From a bacterium (GTDB lineage Bacteria; Krumholzibacteriota; Krumholzibacteria; LZORAL124-64-63): a stretch of DNA of 8,384 bases. The stretch lies in NCBI GenBank assembly GCA_003646045.1, contig QNDV01000077.1:1-8384 (forward strand), given 5' to 3'. A program made the position numbers and the translations under genes. This document shows positions 1 to 6,682 of this stretch, one piece after another (positions within the stretch are counted from its first letter, which is position 1; every line of letters begins with the position of its first letter). Under the pieces are notes generated by a model. That model was not told the origin of the DNA and made no database searches. It saw only the letters and a program-made list of their open reading frames with translations.

Positions 1-106
1 ACAGCACGGCACACTGCCGTGCCTCATCCAAGGCGGCCAGTGACGAGCGAAGAGAGGCGTGGACTTCAGAGGCGGACTGGTGCGCGGAATAGGGAACTGC
101 AGGCAT
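1..106 (-). CDS. 5' end of an unidentified gene running off the left edge
   Basis: Reading leftward from ATG at 106-104, the frame stays open for 35 codons to the window edge. The peptide starts MPAVPYSAHQSASEV and continues through SLRSSLAALDEARQCAVL, which reads as an amphipathic helix. The start is well supported: GGAGGG lies 5 nt upstream (112-117), and a promoter with near-consensus boxes lies further up (145-173). There is no signal peptide, so the product is probably cytoplasmic. The helix pattern ending in LDEARQCAVL reminds me of the N-termini of a family of HNH-nuclease-like or DNA-binding proteins found in several copies in uncultured high-GC bacteria. That is a weak recollection from 35 residues, not an assignment. 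The existence of the gene is fairly sure; its function is unknown. Confidence 0.7.
   Translation of the reverse strand, partial: MPAVPYSAHQSASEVHASLRSSLAALDEARQCAVL
4..22. repeat. Perfect 8-bp inverted repeat, 3-nt loop
   Basis: GCACGGCA (4-11) and TGCCGTGC (15-22) are perfect reverse complements around the loop CAC. The hairpin lies inside the partial coding region at the left edge, about codons 29-34. No T-run follows on either strand within view, so a terminator is not supported. It may be chance pairing in GC-rich coding sequence. Confidence 0.5.
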
Positions 107-111
107 GATTG

Positions 112-117
112 CCCTCC
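112..117 (-). promoter_or_regulatory. Shine-Dalgarno for the left-edge gene
   Basis: On the minus strand the site reads GGAGGG and lies 5 nt before the ATG at 106. It is the best ribosome-binding site in the window. It fixes the start of the truncated gene and is the main proof that the short open stretch is a real gene. Confidence 0.75.
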
Positions 118-144
118 GATTATTGGGTTTTGGGAGGTGCCGTG

Positions 145-173
145 AATATACGTATAAATGGCGAAAGTATCAA
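145..173 (-). promoter_or_regulatory. Sigma-70-like promoter, TTGATA-N17-TATATT
   Basis: On the minus strand TTGATA (168-173) is followed after 17 bp by TATATT (145-150). Each box differs from consensus by one base. Transcription would begin near 138, giving a leader of about 30 nt that contains the Shine-Dalgarno at 112-117. The surrounding DNA is strongly AT-rich (18/60 G+C at 181-240), which fits a promoter with an upstream AT element. It would drive the gene that leaves the window on the left. Confidence 0.6.
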
Positions 174-320
174 GCAGGAAAACGTTATAATTATTTTATT
201 TTTGCGAAGTTACATCATTTCACGTCTCGGTTCTTGCATTTCGCCATAGCGTCCAGTTCAGCTGCGAGGCCGCTCGTCGGCTGGAAGCTCCCGATAGGTG
301 ATCAACCTGCTTGCCAAACC

Positions 321-617
321 TCACCGTTCTGAATCCTGTTCTGCCGGCTGTATCCGAAGAAAAATGTAGTCGATAAACAGAACCAACCCAATAGCTGGCG
401 GGAGACACCAGATATAGCGTGAATCTTCATCTGCTTTAACGAGGACCCAGGCCGCTGGCCACCATATGATGAAAACCGATACCAAGCTCCACTTCCAATC
501 CTCCCTCAGCCGTTCACCACAAGCGACGCAGTCGAAGTACAACGAACCAGACGTCACTCGCCGCCAAAACGACACGCGCTCGCCGCAGTAGGGGCATTGC
601 TTCGCTTTCATGGGCAT
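321..617 (-). CDS. Small zinc-ribbon protein with two membrane segments
   Basis: A 98-residue protein starting MPMKAKQCPYCGERVSFW. Cysteines 8, 11, 30 and 33 form CPYCGER-x16-CVACGERL (C-x2-C, 18 residues, C-x2-C), a classic zinc-ribbon arrangement that probably holds one structural zinc. Two hydrophobic segments follow, at about residues 43-60 and 69-87, separated by a short charged loop (KADEDSR); the tail is polar. This gives a membrane-anchored protein with a cytoplasmic N-terminal ribbon. The frame stays open upstream to 734, but the extra sequence is Arg-, Ala- and Pro-rich and lies ahead of the natural domain start, so I reject it. ATG at 617 or 611 are both possible; a weak GGATGG precedes the latter. 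G+C is about half, lower than the next gene. It lies 118 nt downstream of the GT-C-like gene on the same strand. The specific function is unknown. Confidence 0.7.
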   Translation of the reverse strand: MPMKAKQCPYCGERVSFWRRVTSGSLYFDCVACGERLREDWKWSLVSVFIIWWPAAWVLVKADEDSRYIWCLPPAIGLVLFIDYIFLRIQPAEQDSER

Positions 618-652
618 CCATCCACTAACGTGTGCTCTATCTGCAACCGCGC

Positions 653-678
653 CCGGCGAAACCGGTTTGGCGCGCCGG
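653..678. repeat. Inverted repeat CCGGCG/CGCCGG around a palindrome
   Basis: CCGGCG (653-658) pairs with CGCCGG (673-678) across 14 nt that include the palindrome AAACCGGTTT (659-668 region). It lies between the end of the GT-C-like gene and the zinc-ribbon gene. It could be an attenuator or weak terminator on the minus strand, but no T-run follows, so the role is open. Confidence 0.35.
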
Positions 679-735
679 TTACGACAGCAAGCAGTCCATA
701 CCCAGCCGGTGTGTAACGACCGCGGGCCTCCCACC

Positions 736-3018
736 CTACTCGAACCCTATGGACTGGACAGGACAGGCCCTATCCAGATCCCCTCGCGGCCCGGTTTTCC
801 AGGATGACTCGAAGCGCAAAGTGACATCCACGGTCCGACCGGCCCAATCGGCAGGAATATCCACGATCTTCCTCTGCCACTCCCAAGCCTCACCCTCTAT
901 GGCGAACGACCCCACCACAGCACCCTCCGCAACAACCTCACAATGCTGCACACCATCCTGCCCCTCGAACGGGGCGGTGTTGATGACCAGCAGTCGAGCA
1001 TCCCCCGGCACCTCGAGAGTCAGATCAGCCATGGTAAGCTCGGCCCATCTTCCCCAGTGTTCCCGGCGGCCCCAGCCGTGACCGTAAGTCACCGAACCAC
1101 CCATATATAGGGAAACGCCTTCGTCCTGCCAGCGAATGGCGAAGGCGGCAAAATCCCCGTGCCGGGCCACGGCCTGGAAGCGCGGATCGGCCCCGAAATC
1201 ATCCACATCGGTGGTCCGCCCGCCGCCCATGGTCCGGTTGCTGACGAATACGTGGGATACACCCCTGGCAGCCAACAACCTGGTCTCAGTCGACCAGGGA
1301 TGTTCCAGCAAACCGGGAACCAGCCAGGCGAGATGAACGCGGTCCGGCGGTTCCATGATCCAACCGCTGGGCACGACCATCCGCAATCCACCCAGATGCG
1401 ATGCCCAGCAGGTGCCGTCGTCGTAGGAATTTGCCACCAAGTCGCCGTCCGGAACGACCGTGGCCAATCGTGCAGCCACCCGGTAGCCGTCATCGTTCAT
1501 TACGGTCTGGTTGCGCAGCCACTCCCCTCCCAACCGGCGGTGAGTGTGGGTCCATAGCTCGGCACGCACGGCCAATACCAGAATGGCGATAACGATGACA
1601 ACACGACTGACGGCCAGGAACCGCCCACCACGACCACCGCCGACCGTCGCCAGCAGGTACAGCGACAGGGCCACCAGCACCGGGGCGAAGATCATCTGCA
1701 AGGTGAGGATGCGGCCCACCTGGGCGTAGAAAGGCATGGCCAACAAGCGGGTGGCCGGATCCCTCCACACGAGTACCCCCAGCACCACCAGGCTCGGCAG
1801 GAGGCAGGCGAGGGCCACGGGACGCCAGACGCGGCGACAAAGAGCTGCCACCACACCCAGGATCAGGAGCAAGCGCAGGGGCAACCAACGCCCCGCTGTG
1901 CGTGACAGCACCTCCAGTCCCCTGCCGAGTCCCAGTCCTTCCTCCAGGGGCGGCTGCATGGCTTGATCCCCGTACGAGAGCGCAAGATCCCAAACCCCGG
2001 GCCCCAGAAAAACAACGAGGGTCAACACGAACATCACCGACGCGCGCAGCGGCCAGCGTCGTGGCCGGATACGGTCGTGTTGGACTGCGACAATCACAAC
2101 GGCAGCCACCATGGCAGCCACCAGATCGGCGGTGTAGATATGCACCATGGCCGCAGCAACCAGACCGGCGACGAACGCCGAACCGACGGTGGGTCGCCTT
2201 ACGGCCTGGGCAAACGCCAAGGCTACCATCGGGACCAGGGACAATCCGACCATGGAGCCGAAGCCGCCCCAGAGCAGCAGTCCCGCTGGCGCATCACGAT
2301 TGGCCAGTACGAGCCAGGCAGCCATGGCCATCACTGCCGCCGGCATCCGCCAGGCCCGCCACAGCATGGTCCAGGCCAGAGGCAACATGCACAGACCAGT
2401 GACCGCGAGCATCCACATGGCCACATAGGCAGGCAAAGACCCCGCACCGGCGATCATGGCTGCCGCCACGTGCCAGCCGGGCAGATAAAGCACCCACGGC
2501 CCCCCCCAGGGCTCACCGAATATCTGGTCCAGATCGTAGGAAGCCGTGTCGCATATACGCTGGGTCATGAAGGCGTGATTGGCGCCATCATGGGCCGTGG
2601 GCGGTACAGAATAGTCTCCGAAGCCACCGATAACGACGATTCCGAAAACCACGACGGCACCTGCGGCGACGGTCCAGGTCCAGAGTGGCATGGGAACCGG
2701 CAATTCCGCCAATTCATCCAGGTTGATCCGATAGCCAGGTACGCGATCAGCCACCAGGGCGAGTAACAGCACGGCAAACAAGTAGGTACTCGGTTCGAGC
2801 GGAATGTGGACCAAGGCCAGGAGCGTGGCTACCAGCGGTCCCGCCAACACACCGGCCGCCCCTCCGAGTAGCAGGCGGTCCCGGCATGGCAGTGACCGCA
2901 GGTAGCGTCCCAAAAGCAGATGCCCGGGCAGTACCACCATGACCCCGGCTCCGAAAAGGAACCGCAACCACATCGTGGGCGACGCCAGGGGATGCATCAC
3001 TGTGGTGACTGGTTCCAC
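736..3018 (-). CDS. GT-C-type membrane glycosyltransferase-like protein with soluble C-terminal domain
   Basis: A 760-residue protein. Residues about 16-488 hold roughly 13 hydrophobic segments. The remaining ~270 residues are soluble and should face the periplasm. The first large loop carries HDGANHAF (143-150), with D144 the best candidate for the acidic catalytic residue of GT-C enzymes. Further on come YLPGWH (178-183) and YAQVGRI (431-437), which resemble conserved spots in DUF6541-type and related lipid-linked sugar transferases. The soluble part has a region typical of GT-C proteins (GVSHVFVS, 586-593), then a likely beta-sandwich (about 635-760) with YGHGW and HWGRW, resembling DUF7024-like C-terminal domains of sugar transferases. 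A role in transferring a sugar from a polyprenyl-phosphate donor to an envelope glycan or protein is inferred. The start is GTG, with an in-frame TGA only three codons upstream (3025-3027) and GGGAG 9 nt before it. Donor and acceptor cannot be read from sequence. Confidence 0.75.
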   Translation of the reverse strand: MEPVTTVMHPLASPTMWLRFLFGAGVMVVLPGHLLLGRYLRSLPCRDRLLLGGAAGVLAGPLVATLLALVHIPLEPSTYLFAVLLLALVADRVPGYRINLDELAELPVPMPLWTWTVAAGAVVVFGIVVIGGFGDYSVPPTAHDGANHAFMTQRICDTASYDLDQIFGEPWGGPWVLYLPGWHVAAAMIAGAGSLPAYVAMWMLAVTGLCMLPLAWTMLWRAWRMPAAVMAMAAWLVLANRDAPAGLLLWGGFGSMVGLSLVPMVALAFAQAVRRPTVGSAFVAGLVAAAMVHIYTADLVAAMVAAVVIVAVQHDRIRPRRWPLRASVMFVLTLVVFLGPGVWDLALSYGDQAMQPPLEEGLGLGRGLEVLSRTAGRWLPLRLLLILGVVAALCRRVWRPVALACLLPSLVVLGVLVWRDPATRLLAMPFYAQVGRILTLQMIFAPVLVALSLYLLATVGGGRGGRFLAVSRVVIVIAILVLAVRAELWTHTHRRLGGEWLRNQTVMNDDGYRVAARLATVVPDGDLVANSYDDGTCWASHLGGLRMVVPSGWIMEPPDRVHLAWLVPGLLEHPWSTETRLLAARGVSHVFVSNRTMGGGRTTDVDDFGADPRFQAVARHGDFAAFAIRWQDEGVSLYMGGSVTYGHGWGRREHWGRWAELTMADLTLEVPGDARLLVINTAPFEGQDGVQHCEVVAEGAVVGSFAIEGEAWEWQRKIVDIPADWAGRTVDVTLRFESSWKTGPRGDLDRACPVQSIGFE
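2500..2507. repeat. Homopolymer of eight C (G8 on the coding strand)
   Basis: Eight consecutive C on the plus strand encode part of W171-G172-G173 in the GT-C-like protein, in the long loop after the HDGANH motif. Such a tract can slip in replication. The reading frame is intact at this length. Confidence 0.8.
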
Positions 3019-3027
3019 GCCGCTTCA

Positions 3028-3032
3028 CTCCC
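3028..3032 (-). promoter_or_regulatory. Shine-Dalgarno supporting a GTG start
   Basis: On the minus strand GGGAG ends 9 nt before the GTG at 3018. The in-frame TGA at 3025-3027 excludes any longer product, and the nearest downstream ATG (codon 8) has no comparable site. Together these favour GTG as the start of the GT-C-like gene. Confidence 0.6.
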
Positions 3033-3091
3033 GTAACAGTCGTGCCGTAGCAATCGCTTGATTCCACCTCCCGGTGCCCAAACGAGGGCCG

Positions 3092-3121
3092 AATCTACCA
3101 CTGGTGATTCGCCAGGGTCAA
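3092..3121 (-). promoter_or_regulatory. Candidate promoter, TTGACC-N18-TAGATT
   Basis: On the minus strand TTGACC (3116-3121) and TAGATT (3092-3097) are 18 bp apart. The -35 box matches 5/6 and the -10 box 4/6. Transcription would begin near 3085, leaving a leader of about 67 nt before the GTG of the GT-C-like gene. It lies back to back with the plus-strand candidate at 3165-3193. Confidence 0.4.
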
Positions 3122-3164
3122 CTCAGGGGTCTCCGGCAGCGACTCACACACTCACCTCCACCCC

Positions 3165-3193
3165 TTGGCCCCACCCTCCCATTCTGCTATAAC
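3165..3193 (+). promoter_or_regulatory. Candidate promoter with extended -10, TTGGCC-N17-TATAAC
   Basis: TTGGCC (3165-3170) precedes TATAAC (3188-3193) by 17 bp, and TGC just before the -10 makes an extended -10 motif (TGCTATAAC). Transcription would start near 3200, about 70 nt upstream of the propeller gene. This placement also argues against a translation start as far upstream as 3165. Confidence 0.5.
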
Positions 3194-3257
3194 TCTATCC
3201 TTTCCGAGTAAAGCGGCGCCGTTCCCCCGACGAACCCGCCACCGGCACGTCAGCGAA

Positions 3258-3263
3258 AGAAGG
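3258..3263 (+). promoter_or_regulatory. Shine-Dalgarno for the propeller gene
   Basis: AGAAGG lies 6 nt before the ATG at 3270. That ATG is directly followed by a textbook signal peptide, so ribosome site and protein feature agree on the start. Confidence 0.65.
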
Positions 3264-3269
3264 CCCTCC

Positions 3270-6200
3270 ATGCGTTCCGTCCTCCTGCGTCTGTCACTCC
3301 TGGCCCTGATCCTCGCACTGGGCCTCCCGCTCATTGCCGCCGCGGATGAAGATGCCCCTTGGGCCAGCAGCGACTTCTCCGGCCTGGCCTTCCGGGAAAT
3401 CGGTCCCGCCATCGCCTCGGGCCGTGTGGGTGACTTCGCCGTGGACCCGCGCAATCCGTTCCACTGGTACGTGGGTGTGAACTCGGGCGGCGTGTGGGAG
3501 ACGCAGAACGGTGGCGTGACCTTCGCGCCCATCTTCGACGACGAGGGCAGCTACTCCATCGGCTGCCTGGCCCTGGCCCCCTCGGCGCCGGATATCCTGT
3601 GGGTGGGCAGCGGCGAGAGCAACAGCCAGCGCTCGGTGGCCTATGGCGATGGCGTCTACAAGTCCATCGACGGCGGTGACAGTTTTACGAACATGGGCCT
3701 CGAACGTTCGCTGCACATCGGGCGCATCGTCATCCATCCCACCGACGAGGACGTGGTCTGGGTGGCGGCCGAAGGTCCGCTGTGGGGACCGGGCGGCGAC
3801 CGCGGCGTCTACAAGACCACTGACGGCGGCACCAGCTGGGAACTGGTCCTGGAGATCGACGAAAACACCGGTGTGGTGGATCTGGTGGCCGACCCACGCG
3901 ATCCTGATGTGCTTTACGCGGCGAGCTACCAGCGACGCCGACATCTCTGGACCCTGATCGACGGGGGCCCCGGCTCCGGTATCCACAAGACCACCGACGG
4001 CGGTGCCACCTGGACCGAACTTACGAGCGGCCTGCCCGGCGTGGACATGGGTCGCATCGGCCTGGCCATCGCACCCAAGGCACCCGACACCGTCTACGCC
4101 ATCGTCGAGGCGGCCCGGGAAAAAGGCGGCTTCTACCGCTCGGTCAACGGCGGCGCCAGCTGGGAGCAGATGAGCGACTACGTGGCCGGCAGCCCCCAGT
4201 ACTACAACGAGATCGTGGCCGACCCGGTGAACCCCGACCGCGTCTACAGCATGGACACTTTTTTGCAGGTTACCGAAGACGCCGGCCGCACCTGGCGGCG
4301 GCTGAGTGTCCACGCCAAGCACGTGGATGACCACGCCCTGTGGATCGACCCCGACCACACGGACCACCTGCTGGCCGGCTGCGACGGCGGCATATACGAG
4401 AGCTATGACCGGGGCGAGACCTGGCGCTATTTCGCCAACCTGCCGGTGACCCAGTTCTACCGGGTGGCCGTGGACTACGATGAGCCGTTCTACAACGTCT
4501 ACGGCGGCACCCAGGACAACAACACCATCGGCGGCCCCAGTCGGACCACCTTCGGACACGGCGCCAGCAACCGGGAGTGGTACTTCACCCTGGGCGGTGA
4601 CGGCTTCGAGCCCGCCATCGATCCCACCAACGCGGACATCGTCTACTGCCAGTGGCAGTACGGCAACCTGAACCGCTGGGACCGCAAAACCGGTGAGACC
4701 CTGGATATCCAGCCCCAGCCCGAGGAGGGCGAGGTGCTGAAGTGGAACTGGAATTCGGCGTTGATCATCAGCCCCCATGACCACCAGCGGCTGTACTACG
4801 CCTGCCAGAAGATTTTCCGCAGTGACGACATGGGTCATAGCTGGACCAGGATCTCGGACGACCTGACACAGCAACTGGACCGCAACGAACTGGAGGTCAT
4901 GGACACGGTCTGGGGTGTGGACGCCGTGGCCAAGAACAACTCGACGTCGTTCTGGGGCAGCATCATCTCCCTGAGCGAGTCGCCGTTGCAGGAAGACCTG
5001 CTCTACGCCGGCACCGACGACGGACTGATCCAGTTCACGGCCGACGCGGGCGGTACCTGGACCCGGCGCGAGGACTTCGGCGATGTGCCGGCCCTCAGCT
5101 ACGTCAGCGACGTGGAGGCCGACCGCTTCGACGCGGCCACCGTCTACGCCAGCTTCGACAACCACAAGCGTGACGACTTCAAACCCTACATCCTCAAGAG
5201 CACCAACCACGGCAAGAGCTGGCAATCCATTGCCGGTGATCTGCCCGCAAACGGCATGGTCCACAGCATCGCCCAGGACCACGTGGATCCGGACCTGTTG
5301 TTCGTGGGCACCGAATACGGCGTGTTCTTCACCCGCAACGGCGGCGAGAACTGGACCCGGCTGGACGCGGGCATACCCACGGTTGCCTGCCGCGACCTGG
5401 ATATTCAGCGCCGGGAAAACGACCTGGTGATCGCCACCTTCGGCCGCGGTTTCTTCGTGCTGGACGACTACTCGCCCCTGCGCAATCTCGAACCGGAACA
5501 ACTGGCTGAGCCCGCCCTGCTGCTGCCCGTGCGTGACACCTGGTTGTACATACCTTCCACACCCGTGGGCAGTTCGGGACCGGGGCATCAGGGCGATAAC
5601 TTCTGGCTCGCGGACAACCCGCCCTTCGGAGCCGTTTTCACCTACCACCTGGCCGACGAGCTGAGCAGCCTCGAGGACCAGCGTCACGAAGCCGAAAAAG
5701 CCCTGCGCGAGGAGAACGAGCCCGTGGGCTACCCCGCCTGGGACAACCTGCGAACCGAGGACCGGGAACATGCCCCGCAGATCGTGCTGACGGTCAGGAA
5801 CGACGGCGGCGAAATAGTGAGACGCCTGGACGGCCCCACGGACAAGGGTTTCCACCGCGTGGCCTGGGATCTGCGCTGGCCAGGTACGGATCCCATCAAC
5901 CTGGGCGACGGCGGCCCCCGCAATCCCTGGGACCACGAACCCGTGGGGCCGTTGGCCGTACCAGGGGAATACACGGTGCAGATCGCCCAACGCGTGCGGG
6001 GAGAGGAAACACTCCTGGCCGGCCCGGTTTCCTTCACGACAAGACTCCTGGATCGCAGCTCCACACCGGCGGCCGATTTCTCCGCCACGGTGGCCTTCCA
6101 GCGCGAGGCAGCCGAGTTGCACCGGACCGTGGCTGGAGCCGGCAGGGTGTTGCGGAACGCCGAGTCCCGGCTCGACCACATCCGCCGGGCCATCGACATG

Positions 6201-6554
6201 ACACCGGGCCTGGACCGGGCCCTCCTGGACGAAGTTGACGGCATGACAGCCCGTCTGGCGGACATGAGGGTGGCCCTGTGGGGTGATCGCACGGTCAGCG
6301 GCCGCAGCGAACCGGTAACGCCGGGCATCTCGGGACGCGTCAGCCGCGTGCTCTGGAGCAGCCGCGAGATCACCAGTGACCCCACCCGGACCCAGCGCGA
6401 CAACCTGGCCCTGGCCGGCCGCCTGTTCGAACCCCTCCTGGCGGATCTGAAGTCCCTGGTGACGACGGACCTGGCAGGTCTGGAGGAGCGACTCGAGGCA
6501 GCGGGTGCTCCCTGGACTCCCGGACGGATTCCCGCCCTGCGCCAGGAGCGCTGA
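3270..6554 (+). CDS. Secreted VPS10/sortilin-like Asp-box beta-propeller protein
   Basis: A 1094-residue exported protein. Residues 1-25 form a signal peptide (MRSVLLRLSLLALILALG, then LPLIAAA before DEDAP) with no lipobox cysteine. The mature part opens with FREIGPAIASGRVGDFAVDP, a usual opening of bacterial WD40/YVTN/BNR-like propellers. Eleven Asp-box motifs (S/T-x-D/N-x-G-x-x-W/F) start at residues 78, 132, 183, 241, 291, 335, 378, 518, 590, 644 and 688; the first and fifth, for example, are TQNGGVTF and SVNGGASW. The 140-residue gap after 378 holds YGGTQDNNT (411-419) and GGDGFEPAIDP, also typical of the family. The propeller closes with FGRGFFVLDDYSPLR (724-738). An Ig-like strand region follows (about 836-905, ending PGEYTVQI), then a charged helical tail (about 940-1094). 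No sialidase or peptidase catalytic set is visible. Likely role: extracellular or periplasmic binding. Ligand unknown. The product is commonly annotated as glycosyl hydrolase, which the sequence does not support. Confidence 0.88.
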   Translation: MRSVLLRLSLLALILALGLPLIAAADEDAPWASSDFSGLAFREIGPAIASGRVGDFAVDPRNPFHWYVGVNSGGVWETQNGGVTFAPIFDDEGSYSIGCLALAPSAPDILWVGSGESNSQRSVAYGDGVYKSIDGGDSFTNMGLERSLHIGRIVIHPTDEDVVWVAAEGPLWGPGGDRGVYKTTDGGTSWELVLEIDENTGVVDLVADPRDPDVLYAASYQRRRHLWTLIDGGPGSGIHKTTDGGATWTELTSGLPGVDMGRIGLAIAPKAPDTVYAIVEAAREKGGFYRSVNGGASWEQMSDYVAGSPQYYNEIVADPVNPDRVYSMDTFLQVTEDAGRTWRRLSVHAKHVDDHALWIDPDHTDHLLAGCDGGIYESYDRGETWRYFANLPVTQFYRVAVDYDEPFYNVYGGTQDNNTIGGPSRTTFGHGASNREWYFTLGGDGFEPAIDPTNADIVYCQWQYGNLNRWDRKTGETLDIQPQPEEGEVLKWNWNSALIISPHDHQRLYYACQKIFRSDDMGHSWTRISDDLTQQLDRNELEVMDTVWGVDAVAKNNSTSFWGSIISLSESPLQEDLLYAGTDDGLIQFTADAGGTWTRREDFGDVPALSYVSDVEADRFDAATVYASFDNHKRDDFKPYILKSTNHGKSWQSIAGDLPANGMVHSIAQDHVDPDLLFVGTEYGVFFTRNGGENWTRLDAGIPTVACRDLDIQRRENDLVIATFGRGFFVLDDYSPLRNLEPEQLAEPALLLPVRDTWLYIPSTPVGSSGPGHQGDNFWLADNPPFGAVFTYHLADELSSLEDQRHEAEKALREENEPVGYPAWDNLRTEDREHAPQIVLTVRNDGGEIVRRLDGPTDKGFHRVAWDLRWPGTDPINLGDGGPRNPWDHEPVGPLAVPGEYTVQIAQRVRGEETLLAGPVSFTTRLLDRSSTPAADFSATVAFQREAAELHRTVAGAGRVLRNAESRLDHIRRAIDMTPGLDRALLDEVDGMTARLADMRVALWGDRTVSGRSEPVTPGISGRVSRVLWSSREITSDPTRTQRDNLALAGRLFEPLLADLKSLVTTDLAGLEERLEAAGAPWTPGRIPALRQER
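3501..5354 (+). repeat. Eleven Asp-box (BNR) repeats in the propeller gene
   Basis: These are protein-level repeats with poor DNA identity. Spacing between motif starts, in residues, is 54, 51, 58, 50, 44, 43, 140, 72, 54 and 44. The two longest gaps suggest blades that have lost the motif or carry insertions, so the fold probably has more blades than the 11 motifs alone imply, perhaps as two propellers. Confidence 0.8.
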
Positions 6555-6583
6555 CAACAGCGCCGGCACGCCGTAACCACCCG

Positions 6584-6615
6584 CCGGCCGCGGATTCTCC
6601 CGGATCCGCGGCCGG
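6584..6615. terminator. Strong 12-bp hairpin after the propeller gene
   Basis: CCGGCCGCGGAT (6584-6595) and ATCCGCGGCCGG (6604-6615) are perfect reverse complements around the loop TCTCCCGG. The stem begins 30 nt after the TGA of the propeller gene. No T-run follows directly (the next bases are TGACATCAGG), so it is not a standard intrinsic terminator. It could still block transcription or protect the 3' end of the mRNA. Confidence 0.55.
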
Positions 6616-6645
6616 TGACATCAGGGCATTGTTCGCCACGGCATT

Positions 6646-6675
6646 TTGACAAGACCACCACCGGCGGCGTAACGT
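6646..6675 (+). promoter_or_regulatory. Candidate promoter for the lipoprotein gene, TTGACA-N18-TAACGT
   Basis: A perfect TTGACA (6646-6651) is followed after 18 bp by TAACGT (6670-6675), which matches the -10 consensus at only 3/6 positions (T, A and final T). The usual distance to the start of transcription would put it at about 6682-6683, on the ATG itself. Confidence 0.4.
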
Positions 6676-6682
6676 CACGACC

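Larger units (their letters stand above)
107..320. other. AT-rich intergenic region
   Basis: This 214-bp stretch lies between two minus-strand genes. It contains the promoter and Shine-Dalgarno of the left-edge gene. A TATAAT also occurs on the plus strand at 186-191, but with no matching -35 box and no plausible gene ahead of it. An imperfect stem (259-268 with 273-283: CAGC and CGAG pair with CTCG and GCTG) lies just past the end of the zinc-ribbon gene. It lacks a T-run and is at best a weak terminator. No coding sequence is convincing here. Confidence 0.6.

Noticed and set aside
259..283. Imperfect stem-loop downstream of the zinc-ribbon gene as a terminator
   Set aside because: The stem is broken by mismatches and no T-run follows on the minus strand, so it is not strong enough to call.
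105..332. A 75-codon plus-strand frame over the AT-rich region
   Set aside because: It overlaps the promoter of the left-edge gene on the other strand. It has no domain and no Shine-Dalgarno, and the peptide looks random.
618..734. N-terminal extension of the zinc-ribbon protein up to 734
   Set aside because: The extra 39 residues show no domain, and the zinc-ribbon domain starts naturally at MPMKAKQC. The extension also contains the inverted repeat at 653-678 and nearly abuts the preceding gene.
1963..2766. A 267-codon plus-strand frame rich in His, Gln, Arg and Pro
   Set aside because: It lies wholly antisense to the membrane part of the GT-C-like gene and has the skewed composition expected from the reverse of hydrophobic codons.
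2747..3067. Minus-strand frame starting GTG at 3067, just after a GGGAG sequence
   Set aside because: The GGGAG abuts the GTG, too close to serve as a ribosome site, and the product overlaps the well-supported start of the GT-C-like gene in another frame.
3165..3269. Upstream extension of the propeller protein from TTG at 3165
   Set aside because: It would bury the signal peptide 35 residues inside the protein and overlap the candidate promoter. ATG 3270 has a good Shine-Dalgarno.
3294..6569. A 1091-codon open frame on the minus strand, opposite the propeller gene
   Set aside because: It mirrors the true gene almost end to end. The plus strand has a signal peptide, a ribosome site, a promoter and 11 Asp-boxes; the minus product is a low-complexity string rich in Gly, Val, Ala and His with no recognisable domain. 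Long antisense frames are expected in GC-rich genes.
5729..6661. A 310-codon minus-strand frame rich in Arg and Ser
   Set aside because: It is a second antisense shadow of the propeller gene tail and runs across the hairpin at 6584-6615. The composition is typical of a non-coding frame.
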